A DNA stretch of 64,000 bases from HK1 sp965221725 (GTDB taxonomy: Bacteria > Pseudomonadota > Gammaproteobacteria > HK1), in the NCBI GenBank assembly GCA_965221725.1, contig OZ244909.1, forward strand, positions 3,596,001 to 3,660,000. The letters are read 5' to 3'. Under the pieces are notes generated by a model. The model did not search any database. It worked only from the letters and a program-made list of their open reading frames with translations, and was not told where the DNA came from. The number at the start of each line of letters is the position of its first letter. Positions within the stretch are counted from its first letter, which is position 1. The position numbers and the translations under genes are program-made. Positions 52,292 to 60,180 of this stretch are shown piece by piece.

Positions 52292-53074
52292 TCAGACGGT
52301 CCTCGACACCATCATCTTCTTGATTCCGGCAATCGCCTGCGCCGGATTCAGGCCCTTCGGGCACGCCGTGGTGCAGTTCATGATGGTGTGGCAGCGGTAG
52401 AGCCGAAACGGATCCTCCAGATCGTCGAGTCGCTCTCCGGCCGCCTCGTCGCGGCTGTCGGCGAGCCACCGCCAGGACTGGAGCAGGACGGCAGGGCCCA
52501 GGTAGCGGTCGCCGTTCCACCAGTAGCTGGGGCAGCTCGTGGAGCAGCACGCGCACAGGATGCATTCGTAGAGCCCATCAAGCCTCTCCCGCTCTTCCTT
52601 CGACTGGAGCCGCTCGCGGTCGCGGGCCGGGGGTGGCTGGGCCCGCATCCACGGCTTGATCGAGGCGAGCTGGGCGTAGAAGTGCTTCATGTCCGGCACG
52701 AGGTCCTTGACCACGGGCAGGTGCGGCAGGGGGTGGATGGCGACGTCGCCCGAGTAGTCCTCGATCGCGCTGATGCAAGCGAGGCCGTTCCGTCCGCCGA
52801 TGTTCATCGCGCACGAGCCGCAGATCCCCTCCCGGCACGAGCGCCGGAAGGTCAGGGTGGGATCGATCTCGCTCTTGATCCGGATGAGGGCGTCGAGAAC
52901 CATCGGCCCGCAACTCGCCAGGTCGATGGTGTAGCGGTCGCGCCGGGGGTTCTCCTCCGAGTCCGGGTCGTAGCGGTAGACGACGAACGTTCTCGGCCGC
53001 TTCGCAGTGCCCGGAGCCGGCCAGGTCCTGCCCTCGCGGACCTTCGAGTTTGCCGGGAGTGTGAACTGCGCCAT
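52292..53074 (-). CDS. sdhB: Succinate dehydrogenase iron-sulfur subunit
   Basis: Carries three clusters from FAD to quinone. 260 aa. [2Fe-2S]: CREGICGSCAMNIGGRNGLAC; [4Fe-4S]: CILCACCSTSCP; [3Fe-4S]: CHTIMNCTTACPKGLNP. The N-terminus has about 20 extra residues relative to E. coli SdhB (238 aa). A 129-base spacer separates it from sdhA, with no visible gene. Confidence 0.96.
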   Translation of the reverse strand: MAQFTLPANSKVREGRTWPAPGTAKRPRTFVVYRYDPDSEENPRRDRYTIDLASCGPMVLDALIRIKSEIDPTLTFRRSCREGICGSCAMNIGGRNGLACISAIEDYSGDVAIHPLPHLPVVKDLVPDMKHFYAQLASIKPWMRAQPPPARDRERLQSKEERERLDGLYECILCACCSTSCPSYWWNGDRYLGPAVLLQSWRWLADSRDEAAGERLDDLEDPFRLYRCHTIMNCTTACPKGLNPAQAIAGIKKMMVSRTV

Positions 53075-53203
53075 GCGGGAGGTCCTCTCAGTACCCCGGC
53101 ATCGTGAGTGGTCGGGATGGCGTGGATGCGGTCGGTTCGGCGCTCGAGGGGTCGATGTTCAACCGATCGTTCCTTCGTTATCGTTCTCTGGGCGCGGAAC
53201 GGT

Positions 53204-54994
53204 TCAGTAGACCCGCGCCTTGGGCGGGATGACCTTGGTGTCGTTGGTCAGGGTGTACATATGCACCGGTCGGTAGTCGATCCGGGTGCCTCCCCGCCCA
53301 TCGAGCCAGGCGAGGGTGTGCTTCATCCACCGCTCGTCGTCGCGGTCCGGGTAGTCTTCGCGCGCGTGGGCGCCGCGGCTCTCGGTGCGGTTCGCGGCCG
53401 AGACCATCGTCACCACCGCCTGTCCGAGCAGGTTGTCGAGTTCCAGGGTTTCGACGAGGTCGGAGTTCCATACGAGGTTCCGATCCTCGACGCGCACGTC
53501 GGAGAATGCCGCGTGCACGTCGCCGATCAGGCGGCGCCCCTCGTCGAGGGTCTCGCCGGTTCGGAATACCGCAGCGTTGTTCTGCATCACCCGTTGCATC
53601 CGCAGCCGCAACGCCGCGGTCGGTTCGCTGCCCCGCGCGTGCCGCAGCCGATCGAACCGGTCGAGGGCACGTTGCTCGGCTCCCCGCGGCAGCGGCGCGT
53701 GGGTGCTGCCCGCCTCCACCGTCTCCGCGCATCGCTTTGCCGCCGCCCGGCCGAAGACCACGAGGTCGAGCAGGGAGTTGGAGCCCAGACGGTTCGCGCC
53801 GTGCACCGAGACGCAGGCGCACTCTCCGATCGCCATCAGGCCGGGGACCACCGCGTCCGGGTCGTCGCCGCGCAGGGTCACCACCTCGCCGTGGAAGTTG
53901 GTCGGGACTCCACCCATGTTGTAGTGCACGGTCGGCAGCACCGGGATCGGTTCGCGCGAGGTGTCGATACCGGCGAAGATGCGCGCGGTCTCCGAGATCC
54001 CCGGCAGCCGCTCCCGCAGCACCTCGGGCCCCAGGTGCTCCAGGTGCAGGAAGATGTGGTCCCTGCTCTCGCCGACCCCGCGACCCTCGCGGATCTCCAC
54101 GGTCATGGCGCGGCTCACGACATCGCGCGAGGCGAGGTCCTTGGCGTTGGGGGCGTAGCGCTCCATGAACCGCTCGCCCTCGGAGTTCGTCAGATAGCCC
54201 CCCTCTCCGCGGGAGCCCTCGGTGATGAGGCAGCCGGAACCGTAGATGCCGGTGGGGTGGAACTGGACGAACTCCATGTCCTGGAGCGGCAGGCCGGCCC
54301 GGAGCGCCATCGCGTTGCCGTCGCCGGTACAGGTGTGGGCGGAGGTGCACGAGAAGTAGGTGCGGCCATAGCCCCCGGTGGCGAGCACTGTCATGTGGGC
54401 ACGGATGCGGTGCAGGGTGCCGTCGTCGAGGTTCCAGGCGAGCACCCCGCGGCAGGCACCGTCGTCGTCCATCAGCAGGTCGATGGCGAAGTACTCGATG
54501 AAGAACTCGGCGTCGTGGCGCAGGCTCTGCTGGTAGAGCGTGTGCAGGATCGCGTGTCCGGTGCGGTCCGCCGCCGCGCAGGTCCGCTGCGCGGTGCCCT
54601 CCCCGAAGTGGGTGGTCATCCCGCCGAACGGGCGCTGGTAGATGCGCCCGTCCTCGGTGCGGGAGAACGGAACCCCGAAATGCTCCAGCTCGACCACGGC
54701 GGGGATCGCCTCGCGGCACATGTACTCGATCGCGTCCTGATCACCGAGCCAGTCCGAGCCCTTCACCGTGTCGTACATGTGCCAGCGCCAGTCGTCCTCC
54801 CCCATGTTGCCGAGCGCGGCGCTGATGCCTCCCTGGGCCGCCACGGTGTGGCTGCGGGTGGGGAAGAGCTTGGTCACGCAGGCGGTCGAGAGCCCCTGGG
54901 CGGCGATGCCGAGCGTCGCCCGCAGGCCTGCGCCGCCAGCGCCGACCACGACGACGTCATATTCGTGTTCGACGATGGGATAAGTCGGCGACAT
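53204..54994 (-). CDS. sdhA: Succinate dehydrogenase flavoprotein subunit
   Basis: Oxidises succinate to fumarate with covalently bound FAD. 596 aa. DVVVVGAGGAGLRATLG is the FAD-binding start; the FAD-linking His is in TRSHTVAAQGGISAALGN; LATGGYGRTYFSCTSAHTCT and VHGANRLGSNSLLDLVVFGR are active-site segments. Five bases after sdhD. The attachment factor sdhE is in the same operon. Confidence 0.97.
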   Translation of the reverse strand: MSPTYPIVEHEYDVVVVGAGGAGLRATLGIAAQGLSTACVTKLFPTRSHTVAAQGGISAALGNMGEDDWRWHMYDTVKGSDWLGDQDAIEYMCREAIPAVVELEHFGVPFSRTEDGRIYQRPFGGMTTHFGEGTAQRTCAAADRTGHAILHTLYQQSLRHDAEFFIEYFAIDLLMDDDGACRGVLAWNLDDGTLHRIRAHMTVLATGGYGRTYFSCTSAHTCTGDGNAMALRAGLPLQDMEFVQFHPTGIYGSGCLITEGSRGEGGYLTNSEGERFMERYAPNAKDLASRDVVSRAMTVEIREGRGVGESRDHIFLHLEHLGPEVLRERLPGISETARIFAGIDTSREPIPVLPTVHYNMGGVPTNFHGEVVTLRGDDPDAVVPGLMAIGECACVSVHGANRLGSNSLLDLVVFGRAAAKRCAETVEAGSTHAPLPRGAEQRALDRFDRLRHARGSEPTAALRLRMQRVMQNNAAVFRTGETLDEGRRLIGDVHAAFSDVRVEDRNLVWNSDLVETLELDNLLGQAVVTMVSAANRTESRGAHAREDYPDRDDERWMKHTLAWLDGRGGTRIDYRPVHMYTLTNDTKVIPPKARVY

Positions 54995-54999
54995 TCGAA

Positions 55000-55380
55000 T
55001 CAGCTCCCGAGCGCGACCTTGAGCACGCTGAACGCGGCAGTCGCCGCGAGCGCGACGGCCAGCAGCTTCGTCGCGATCAGCGCCGCGAGCTTCACTCCCT
55101 CCGGGTGCACGTAGTCCTCGATGACCACCTGCAGGCCGAGCTGGGCGTGGTGGAAGAGGGTGACGATGGCGAGGAGCAGGGCGATGGCGACAGCCGGAGC
55201 GCGGATCCAGTCCACCGTTCGGGCGTGGTCCGCGGTGCCCACCGCAACCAGGGATGCCACAAGCCAGACGCTGAGGGGGACGAGCGCGATGGCGGTGAGC
55301 CGCTGCATCCGCCAGTGATGCGTTCCTTCCTTCGCGGAGCCGAGACCGCGAGCGCGGGCAATGGGAGTTCGATGATCCAC
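55000..55380 (-). CDS. sdhD: Succinate dehydrogenase membrane anchor subunit D
   Basis: Membrane anchor contributing to haem b and quinone binding. 126 aa from a GTG at 55380 that has GAGG upstream; no ATG is available. GSAKEGTHHWRMQRLTAIAL is the conserved N-terminal part, and FHHAQLGLQVVIEDYVH holds the haem-ligand region. Three helices. 19 bases after sdhC. Confidence 0.9.
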   Translation of the reverse strand: MDHRTPIARARGLGSAKEGTHHWRMQRLTAIALVPLSVWLVASLVAVGTADHARTVDWIRAPAVAIALLLAIVTLFHHAQLGLQVVIEDYVHPEGVKLAALIATKLLAVALAATAAFSVLKVALGS

Positions 55381-55399
55381 CGGTGGCCTCGTCCGCGGG

Positions 55400-55798
55400 T
55401 CAGCGTATCGCGTAGCCGAACGCCCAGGCCACTCCGGTAAGGACGACCGAGAACACGATGACCACGACCCCGCTTCTGTGCACGGTGGACAGGTCGAACC
55501 CGACGCCCGCATCCCAGAACAGGTGCCGGATTCCGTTTCCGAGGTGGTAGAAGAGCGAGAACGTGATGGCGAAGAGCAGCACCCGACCCGGGATCGAGCC
55601 GAGCAGCGCCTGCGCGCGTGCGAGCGCTTCGGGGCCGGCCGCGACCGCCGCAAGCCAGTACGTGAACAGGAGACTGCCGGCCGCCAGCACCAGCCCCGTC
55701 GCCCGATGGGAGATGGACAGCAGCGCCGGGAGCGGCAGGCGGTAGACCTGGAGATGCGGGGAGAGTGGTCGGGTTCGGTCCATGATCGGCTGGCGCAT
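55400..55798 (-). CDS. sdhC: Succinate dehydrogenase cytochrome b556 subunit C
   Basis: Haem-binding membrane anchor. 132 aa from the ATG at 55798, which has AAGG five bases upstream; another ATG 15 bases on has none. RPLSPHLQVYRLPLPALLSI, SHRATG and haem-ligand His in FYHLGNGIRHLFWD are family features; three helices. First gene of sdhCDAB. Confidence 0.94.
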   Translation of the reverse strand: MRQPIMDRTRPLSPHLQVYRLPLPALLSISHRATGLVLAAGSLLFTYWLAAVAAGPEALARAQALLGSIPGRVLLFAITFSLFYHLGNGIRHLFWDAGVGFDLSTVHRSGVVVIVFSVVLTGVAWAFGYAIR

Positions 55799-55820
55799 CG
55801 CAACCTTGCGCGTCGCAAAA

Positions 55821-55849
55821 ATTATGACGCCCAGCGCGCGAGCAAGCAA
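55821..55849 (-). promoter_or_regulatory. sdhC promoter
   Basis: On the minus strand: TTGCTT (55844-55849), 17-base spacer, CATAAT (55821-55826), about 23 bases before the sdhC ATG. Near-consensus and well placed for the sdhCDAB-sdhE transcript. Confidence 0.6.
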
Positions 55850-56102
55850 CGCCTCGGTCAACTCGGTCGGTCGACTCGGTAGTGCCTCACTCTTGAATTC
55901 TGCCCGGTGCCTCCGACCTCCGCGGACGGGCTTTCTCGAGAGTTCAGGAGTCAAGCCGGGACACCGTCAACTCCCTCGGGTCAACTCCCGGGCCTCGGGC
56001 CTGTCCCCGGCATTGCCCGCCGTGGTCCAATGCTGCGGGAGGCCGGGAGGCCGGGAGGCCGGGAGGCCGGGAGGCCGGCGTGAGGACGGAGGGTGACGGG
56101 GC
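55850..56102. other. Divergent sdhC/ygfX intergenic region
   Basis: The whole gene-free stretch is 55799-56102 (304 bases). Besides the sdh promoter it holds three copies of GTCAACTC (55858, 55966, 55980), a short CTCGAG palindrome, and the 8-bp tandem repeat at 56037-56076. No promoter for ygfX was recognised with confidence. Confidence 0.5.
56037..56076 (+). repeat. Five perfect tandem copies of GGGAGGCC
   Basis: Period 8, five uninterrupted copies plus two extra bases, ending 26 bases before the ygfX start and just before its SD (GGAGG). Such arrays change copy number by slippage and could alter ygfX expression. Confidence 0.85.
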
Positions 56103-56522
56103 GTGGATCTGTCATGGGTTCGATTCCGACCGGTGTTCACGATTCGCGTCGCCCGCGATCGGGCCGTCGAGTCCGTTTCGCTTGCCGTGGCCTGCGGTGC
56201 GGTGGTCTGCGCCGGCGTGGCGCTCGGCCCGGAGATGGCCGGAGGCGTCGCGCTCCTCGCGGCGCGGATGTGTCCGTCGCCCCCGGCCGACCGATACCGG
56301 GAACTCCGGTTCGACGGCGATGCGTGGAAGGTCGTCGGCGCCGACGGCGGCATCGTCCCGGTCGAGCCGCCGGTGGTGCATCTCGCGCATCGCGCACTCG
56401 TGGTGCTGGAAATCGCGGCGGCGGGACGGTCCGAGTTCCTCGTGTTCTCGCCGGCGGCGACGCCGGCCGAAGATCTGCGCCGCCTGCGGGTTCGCCTGCG
56501 GGCCGGTCGTCCGTCCCGGTGA
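56103..56522 (+). CDS. YgfX/CptA-like inner-membrane protein
   Basis: 139 aa. N-terminal hydrophobic pair (VESVSLAVACGAVVCAGVAL; MAGGVALLAAR), then a soluble part with the pattern typical of YgfX: RELRFDGDAWKV, LVVLEIAAAGRSEFLVFSP and the end EDLRRLRVRLRAGR. GTG start with GGAGG nine bases upstream. In E. coli ygfX is next to sdhE (ygfY); here it lies divergent from sdhC at the far end of the same locus. Weakly conserved family, so the call leans on architecture and context. Confidence 0.68.
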   Translation: MDLSWVRFRPVFTIRVARDRAVESVSLAVACGAVVCAGVALGPEMAGGVALLAARMCPSPPADRYRELRFDGDAWKVVGADGGIVPVEPPVVHLAHRALVVLEIAAAGRSEFLVFSPAATPAEDLRRLRVRLRAGRPSR

Positions 56523-56684
56523 GCGCCACCGCTCCCCCGAATGCGGGCGCCCGCAGTCATGCGCAGCCCTCGGTTCGACGGAAGACTGCGCGCTTCGGTC
56601 GATGATGCGCGGTGAATCGGACGTGCGTCCCCGGGTCGCGGCCTTCGCGACGGACGTCCCTGCCCGTCGTCCGGCGGGCCACAA

Positions 56685-57227
56685 GTGAGCGCCACTGATA
56701 TGCGCCCGGGCGTGACCCTGGTGCTCGGGGGCGCACGGTCGGGGAAAAGCCGGTTCGCCGAGTCGTTGGCGCCTGCAGGCGGGTTGGGGCGCGTCTACGT
56801 CGCCACCGCCGAGCCGGTCGACGACGAGATGGCGGAGCGGATCGCGATCCACCGGTCCCGGCGCGGCCCGGCGTGGCGCGCCGTGGAAGCGCGGGTGGCG
56901 CTGGCGCCGACGATCGAGCGGGAGAGTACCCCGCGGACCTGGCTGCTGGTCGACTGCCTGACCGTGTGGCTCGGCAACCTGATGCACCATGGACTCGACG
57001 TCGCCGCCGCCCGCGAAGCCCTGCTCGAAGCGCTCGCCGCCGCTCCCGGACCGGTGGTGCTGGTTGCGAACGAGGTGGGTCTCGGCATCGTGCCGGACAA
57101 CGCGATGGCGCGGGCCTTCCGCGACCACGCCGGCCGGCTCAACCAGGCCGTCGCCGGAGCGGCGGGCACGGTCTTCTTCGTCGCCGCCGGGCTCCCCGTA
57201 CTGCTCAAGGGCAGATCGCCGGATTGA
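56685..57227 (+). CDS. cobU: Adenosylcobinamide kinase/guanylyltransferase
   Basis: Phosphorylates adenosylcobinamide and attaches GMP in cobalamin nucleotide-loop assembly. 180 aa. P-loop GGARSGKSRFAE; HRSRRGPAWRAVEA with the conserved Arg; LVDCLTVWLGN and VANEVGLGIVP. GTG at 56685 or ATG at 56700 may start it. I looked for a cobalamin riboswitch in the 162 bases upstream and found none. Convergent with cobC. Confidence 0.94.
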   Translation: MSATDMRPGVTLVLGGARSGKSRFAESLAPAGGLGRVYVATAEPVDDEMAERIAIHRSRRGPAWRAVEARVALAPTIERESTPRTWLLVDCLTVWLGNLMHHGLDVAAAREALLEALAAAPGPVVLVANEVGLGIVPDNAMARAFRDHAGRLNQAVAGAAGTVFFVAAGLPVLLKGRSPD

Positions 57228-57240
57228 CGCGGAATCAGCT

Positions 57241-57277
57241 CGGAAATGTCATCGATTCGCAATCGGTGAATTTCCGG
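57241..57277. repeat. Palindromic copy of the TCACCGATTC repeat family (left of cobC)
   Basis: CGGAAATGTCATCGATTCGC (57241-57260) is the reverse complement of 58072-58091 at 19 of 20 positions. It is followed by a second, inverted and imperfect copy (57261-57277), so the site itself can fold. It lies between the convergent ends of cobU and cobC. Confidence 0.7.
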
Positions 57278-57278
57278 G

Positions 57279-57812
57279 TCAGTCCGTCGGCAGCCGGACC
57301 GAGGCGCCGAATTCGACCACGGCTCGCCACCCGTCGGGGTGCCCGGCTCGGGCCAGGGCGGCCTTGATGACCCCGGCGTGGGTGACGATCACCTGGGAGC
57401 GGCCGCTGCGCCGGTGCTCGGCCCGGTAATCGGCCATGGCGGCGCCGACGCGCTCGTCGAGCATCCGGACGCTTTCGCCGCCGTGCGGGCGCGCATGGAG
57501 GAAGTCCGCCGCCCAGGCGTCAAGTTCCGTTCGGGGAATGTCGCTCCACGGCATGCCTTCCCATGTGCCGAAGTCGAACTCCCGCAGCCTCTCGTCGAAC
57601 ACGGGAGCGACGCCGCGCGCGGCGCCGATCCGCTCCGCGAGCCGCCGGCAGCGTTGCAGCGGGCTACTCACCAGTTGTTCGGTGGCAGGCAGGGTGGCGA
57701 GGACGGCCGCCGCCTCCTCGTCGAACGTGGGCGCGAGATCCAGGTCCGTGACGCCGTAGCACACCCCTTCGGGGATGGCGGGCCGGGTATGGCGTACCAG
57801 GATCACGGACAT
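57279..57812 (-). CDS. cobC: Histidine phosphatase, probable alpha-ribazole phosphatase
   Basis: Predicted to remove the 5' phosphate of alpha-ribazole (or adenosylcobalamin 5'-phosphate). 177 aa. Phosphohistidine motif LVRHTRP; SSPLQRCRRLAERI; acid/base part FDFGTWEGMPWSDIP; second His in VIVTHAGVIKAAL. A general phosphoglycerate-mutase-type phosphatase is possible by sequence; position between cobU and cobS supports CobC. It is bracketed by copies of a 20-bp inverted repeat. Confidence 0.87.
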   Translation of the reverse strand: MSVILVRHTRPAIPEGVCYGVTDLDLAPTFDEEAAAVLATLPATEQLVSSPLQRCRRLAERIGAARGVAPVFDERLREFDFGTWEGMPWSDIPRTELDAWAADFLHARPHGGESVRMLDERVGAAMADYRAEHRRSGRSQVIVTHAGVIKAALARAGHPDGWRAVVEFGASVRLPTD

Positions 57813-58111
57813 GGTGAGGTGCTCATTTGCGCCGCATCGGGTCCTCATCCGAGCGGAGAGGGCGGGGGAGGGCGTCTGCGTCCGTCTCGCCCGGGCGCCG
57901 GGCTGGTCCCGAAAATGCCCCCGATTCCCGGATGCGGGCGCGGATCTGACTGCTTTCGCCGCGTTGACTGCGACATGGGGCAGCCAGGGTGCTCGACGTA
58001 CCTGCGGGTACGCCTGCGCGCCCTGACTCGCGCTCGCCTTGCGAAACCAGCCATCTCCGCGCCCTCGCTTCGCGAATCGGTGACATTTCCGGGCCAACCC
58101 GGAATTTCGGG
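57813..58111. repeat. Structured non-coding region between cobC and cobS, repeat-like
   Basis: 299 bases with no credible gene, although frames run through it. It contains a 6-bp hairpin CGTACC-TGCG-GGTACG (57997-58012), several short inverted stretches rich in CGCG, and at 58072-58091 the 20-mer matching 57241-57260 in inverted orientation. The look is that of a dispersed intergenic element rather than a coding or promoter region. Confidence 0.5.
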
Positions 58112-58885
58112 CTACACCGCCGCGACGACCCCGAGGTACAGGCCGAGTTCGCTTGTCTGCTGCACCGCGCCGAGGCAGTCTCCGGTATAGCCGCCGAGCT
58201 TGCGCTCGTACAGGCGGCGCATCGCGACATGACCAACCGCCAGTCCGCCGAGCCCGGCCAGGACCGCGGTCGGGGAGGTTTCCATGAGCAGCAGGCAGGC
58301 CGCCGCCCCACCGGTGGCGAGCGCGAGCGCAAGGCCCGTCCGATCCATCGCCCCGGCGACCGGGGCGGCGACCCCCGTGTCCCGCGCGTAGGTGCCGGTC
58401 GCCAGGGCCAGCACCATGGACGCGCGGCTCGCGGCATGGGCCGCGATCAGGAGCCATGGCACCGCAGCGGCCGGCGCCGCGGCCAGCGCGAGCACCTTCG
58501 TCGCGAGCATCAGTCCGAGGCCCGTGACGCCGTAGGTCCCGAGCCGGCTGTCGCGCATGATTTCGAGAGAGCGCGCGCGAGTGGCGCCGCCGCCGAGGCC
58601 GTCGCAAGTGTCCGCGAACCCGTCTTCGTGGAGCGCGCCGGTGACGGCGATGGAGGCGGCGACGGCGAGGACGACACTCAAGCTCGTCGGAAAGACCAGA
58701 TGCGCGAGCCAGAACACACCGCCCGAGAGCGCACCGACGAGTGCGCCGACGAGCGGATGGTAGCGCAGCCCGGCCCCGAGCCGCGCTTCGGTGAACAGGT
58801 GTTGCGAGCGGATCGGCGCTCGCGTGAGAAACTGCACCGCGAGCAGGAAAACCGCGAACTCCTCGCGCGCCCGGGTCATGCCCAT
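58112..58885 (-). CDS. cobS: Adenosylcobinamide-GDP ribazoletransferase (cobalamin synthase)
   Basis: Joins adenosylcobinamide-GDP and alpha-ribazole(-phosphate) at the inner membrane. 257 aa, several membrane helices. AVQFLTRAPI at the N-terminus, metal-binding HEDGFADTCDGLGGG, IMRDSRLGTYGVTGL, and the end GGYTGDCLGAVQQTSEL. A second ATG at codon 3 is possible. It follows cobT after 172 bases. Confidence 0.95.
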   Translation of the reverse strand: MGMTRAREEFAVFLLAVQFLTRAPIRSQHLFTEARLGAGLRYHPLVGALVGALSGGVFWLAHLVFPTSLSVVLAVAASIAVTGALHEDGFADTCDGLGGGATRARSLEIMRDSRLGTYGVTGLGLMLATKVLALAAAPAAAVPWLLIAAHAASRASMVLALATGTYARDTGVAAPVAGAMDRTGLALALATGGAAACLLLMETSPTAVLAGLGGLAVGHVAMRRLYERKLGGYTGDCLGAVQQTSELGLYLGVVAAV

Positions 58886-59057
58886 CGCGGGTCCGGTGCT
58901 TCGGGCCGTTCACGGCCGTCCCGCGCGCGCCTGGAAAATGCGTTCACCTCAATCCCGGCCTGCACCGTGCTGGTATGAACTTTCCGGGCGCCCGGACCAT
59001 GTGCCTTCGGCCGGCGGTGCGGGTGCTTCGACATTGCGAGCGCCCTGCGCTTCCGGG

Positions 59058-60083
59058 TCAGGCGCTCGGCCCGCTCACCCCCGCGCTTTCGAAGCTCGCC
59101 ATCTCGGACAGCATGGCGGCGGCGCACTTCAGCACCGGCCATGCGATCAGGGCGCCGGTGCCCTCACCGAGACGCATGTCGAGGCCGAGTAGCGGCTGGG
59201 CGTCGAGCGCCTCCAGCACCGCGCGATGACCTGGCTCGGCGGAGCGGTGCGCGAAGACGAGATAGTCCCGCAGCGTCGGTGCAAGCCCGACCGCCGCGAG
59301 CGCTGCCGCGCTCGCGATGAATCCGTCCACGAGCACGATCGCCCCGGCGCGTGCCGCCCCGATCATCGCGCCGGCCATCATCACGATCTCGAAGCCGCCG
59401 TACTCGCCGAGCGCGGTGTGGGCGTCGAGCCGTGCCGCGGTGCGCGCCGCCGCCCGCGCGAGCACCGTCCGCTTGTGCGCGAGTCCGTCGTCGTCGAGTC
59501 CGGTCCCGCGCCCGACAAGCGCATCGAGCCCGGCTCCGGTGAGCTTGTGGGCGATCAGTGCTGCCGACGATGTGTTGGCGATGCCCATCTCGCCGAACGC
59601 CGCCGCGTCCGCCCCGACATCCGCGCCGAGCGTCTCGCCGGCCCCGAGCGCCGCGTCGCACTGCTCCGCAGTCATCGCGGGTTCGACCGCGCAGTTCCGG
59701 GTGCCGCCGGCGATGCGGCGCGCCATGAGTCCGGGCGAGTCCATGGGGTCGCCGGCGACACCCGCGTCGACGACCCGGAGATCCACGCCGTTCGTGCGCG
59801 CGAACACGTTTGCGGCGGCGCCGCCGGCGAGGAAGTTCGCGACCATCTGGCGGGTCACCGCCGCCGGAAAGGCGGAAACGCCCTCGTCGGCGATGCCGTG
59901 GTCGCCGGCGAACAGGGTGAGGCGGCAGCGCTCCAACCGGGGGCTGAGCGTGCCCTGAATGCGCGCGATCTGCGCCGCGAGCGTCTCCACCGCCCCGAGG
60001 GCGCCGAGCGGTTTGGTCTTGGAGTCGATGGCGCCCCGGATGGCGTCATCAAGCGCGCGAGAGACAGGGGGAAGGTCGAGCAA
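59058..60083 (-). CDS. cobT: Nicotinate-nucleotide-dimethylbenzimidazole phosphoribosyltransferase
   Basis: Activates the lower base to alpha-ribazole phosphate. 341 aa from a TTG at 60083 that has GGAG eight bases upstream; the frame stays open to 60251 but that part overlaps tsaB and is not conserved. KTKPLGALGAVETLAAQIA, LFAGDHGIADEGVSAFP, GEMGIANTSSAAL and the catalytic Glu in RLGEGTGALIAWP are all present. Confidence 0.94.
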   Translation of the reverse strand: MLDLPPVSRALDDAIRGAIDSKTKPLGALGAVETLAAQIARIQGTLSPRLERCRLTLFAGDHGIADEGVSAFPAAVTRQMVANFLAGGAAANVFARTNGVDLRVVDAGVAGDPMDSPGLMARRIAGGTRNCAVEPAMTAEQCDAALGAGETLGADVGADAAAFGEMGIANTSSAALIAHKLTGAGLDALVGRGTGLDDDGLAHKRTVLARAAARTAARLDAHTALGEYGGFEIVMMAGAMIGAARAGAIVLVDGFIASAAALAAVGLAPTLRDYLVFAHRSAEPGHRAVLEALDAQPLLGLDMRLGEGTGALIAWPVLKCAAAMLSEMASFESAGVSGPSA

Positions 60084-60180
60084 TCCATTTACTCCGAGGA
60101 GGGGCCTGCTGTCCCCGATGATGTCACAATTCGTGCATGATGAGCGGTGCGGGCCGAAGCGTCCGGAGAGCGCAACCCTC

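Noticed and set aside
56523..56684. Cobalamin riboswitch ahead of cobU
   Set aside because: A GCCACTG string near 56691 resembles part of a B12 box, but the conserved core blocks are missing and it overlaps the start of the gene.
57823..58437. Minus-strand frame across the cobC-cobS spacer
   Set aside because: Half of it is out-of-frame cobS; the rest covers the repeat-like spacer without any protein signature.
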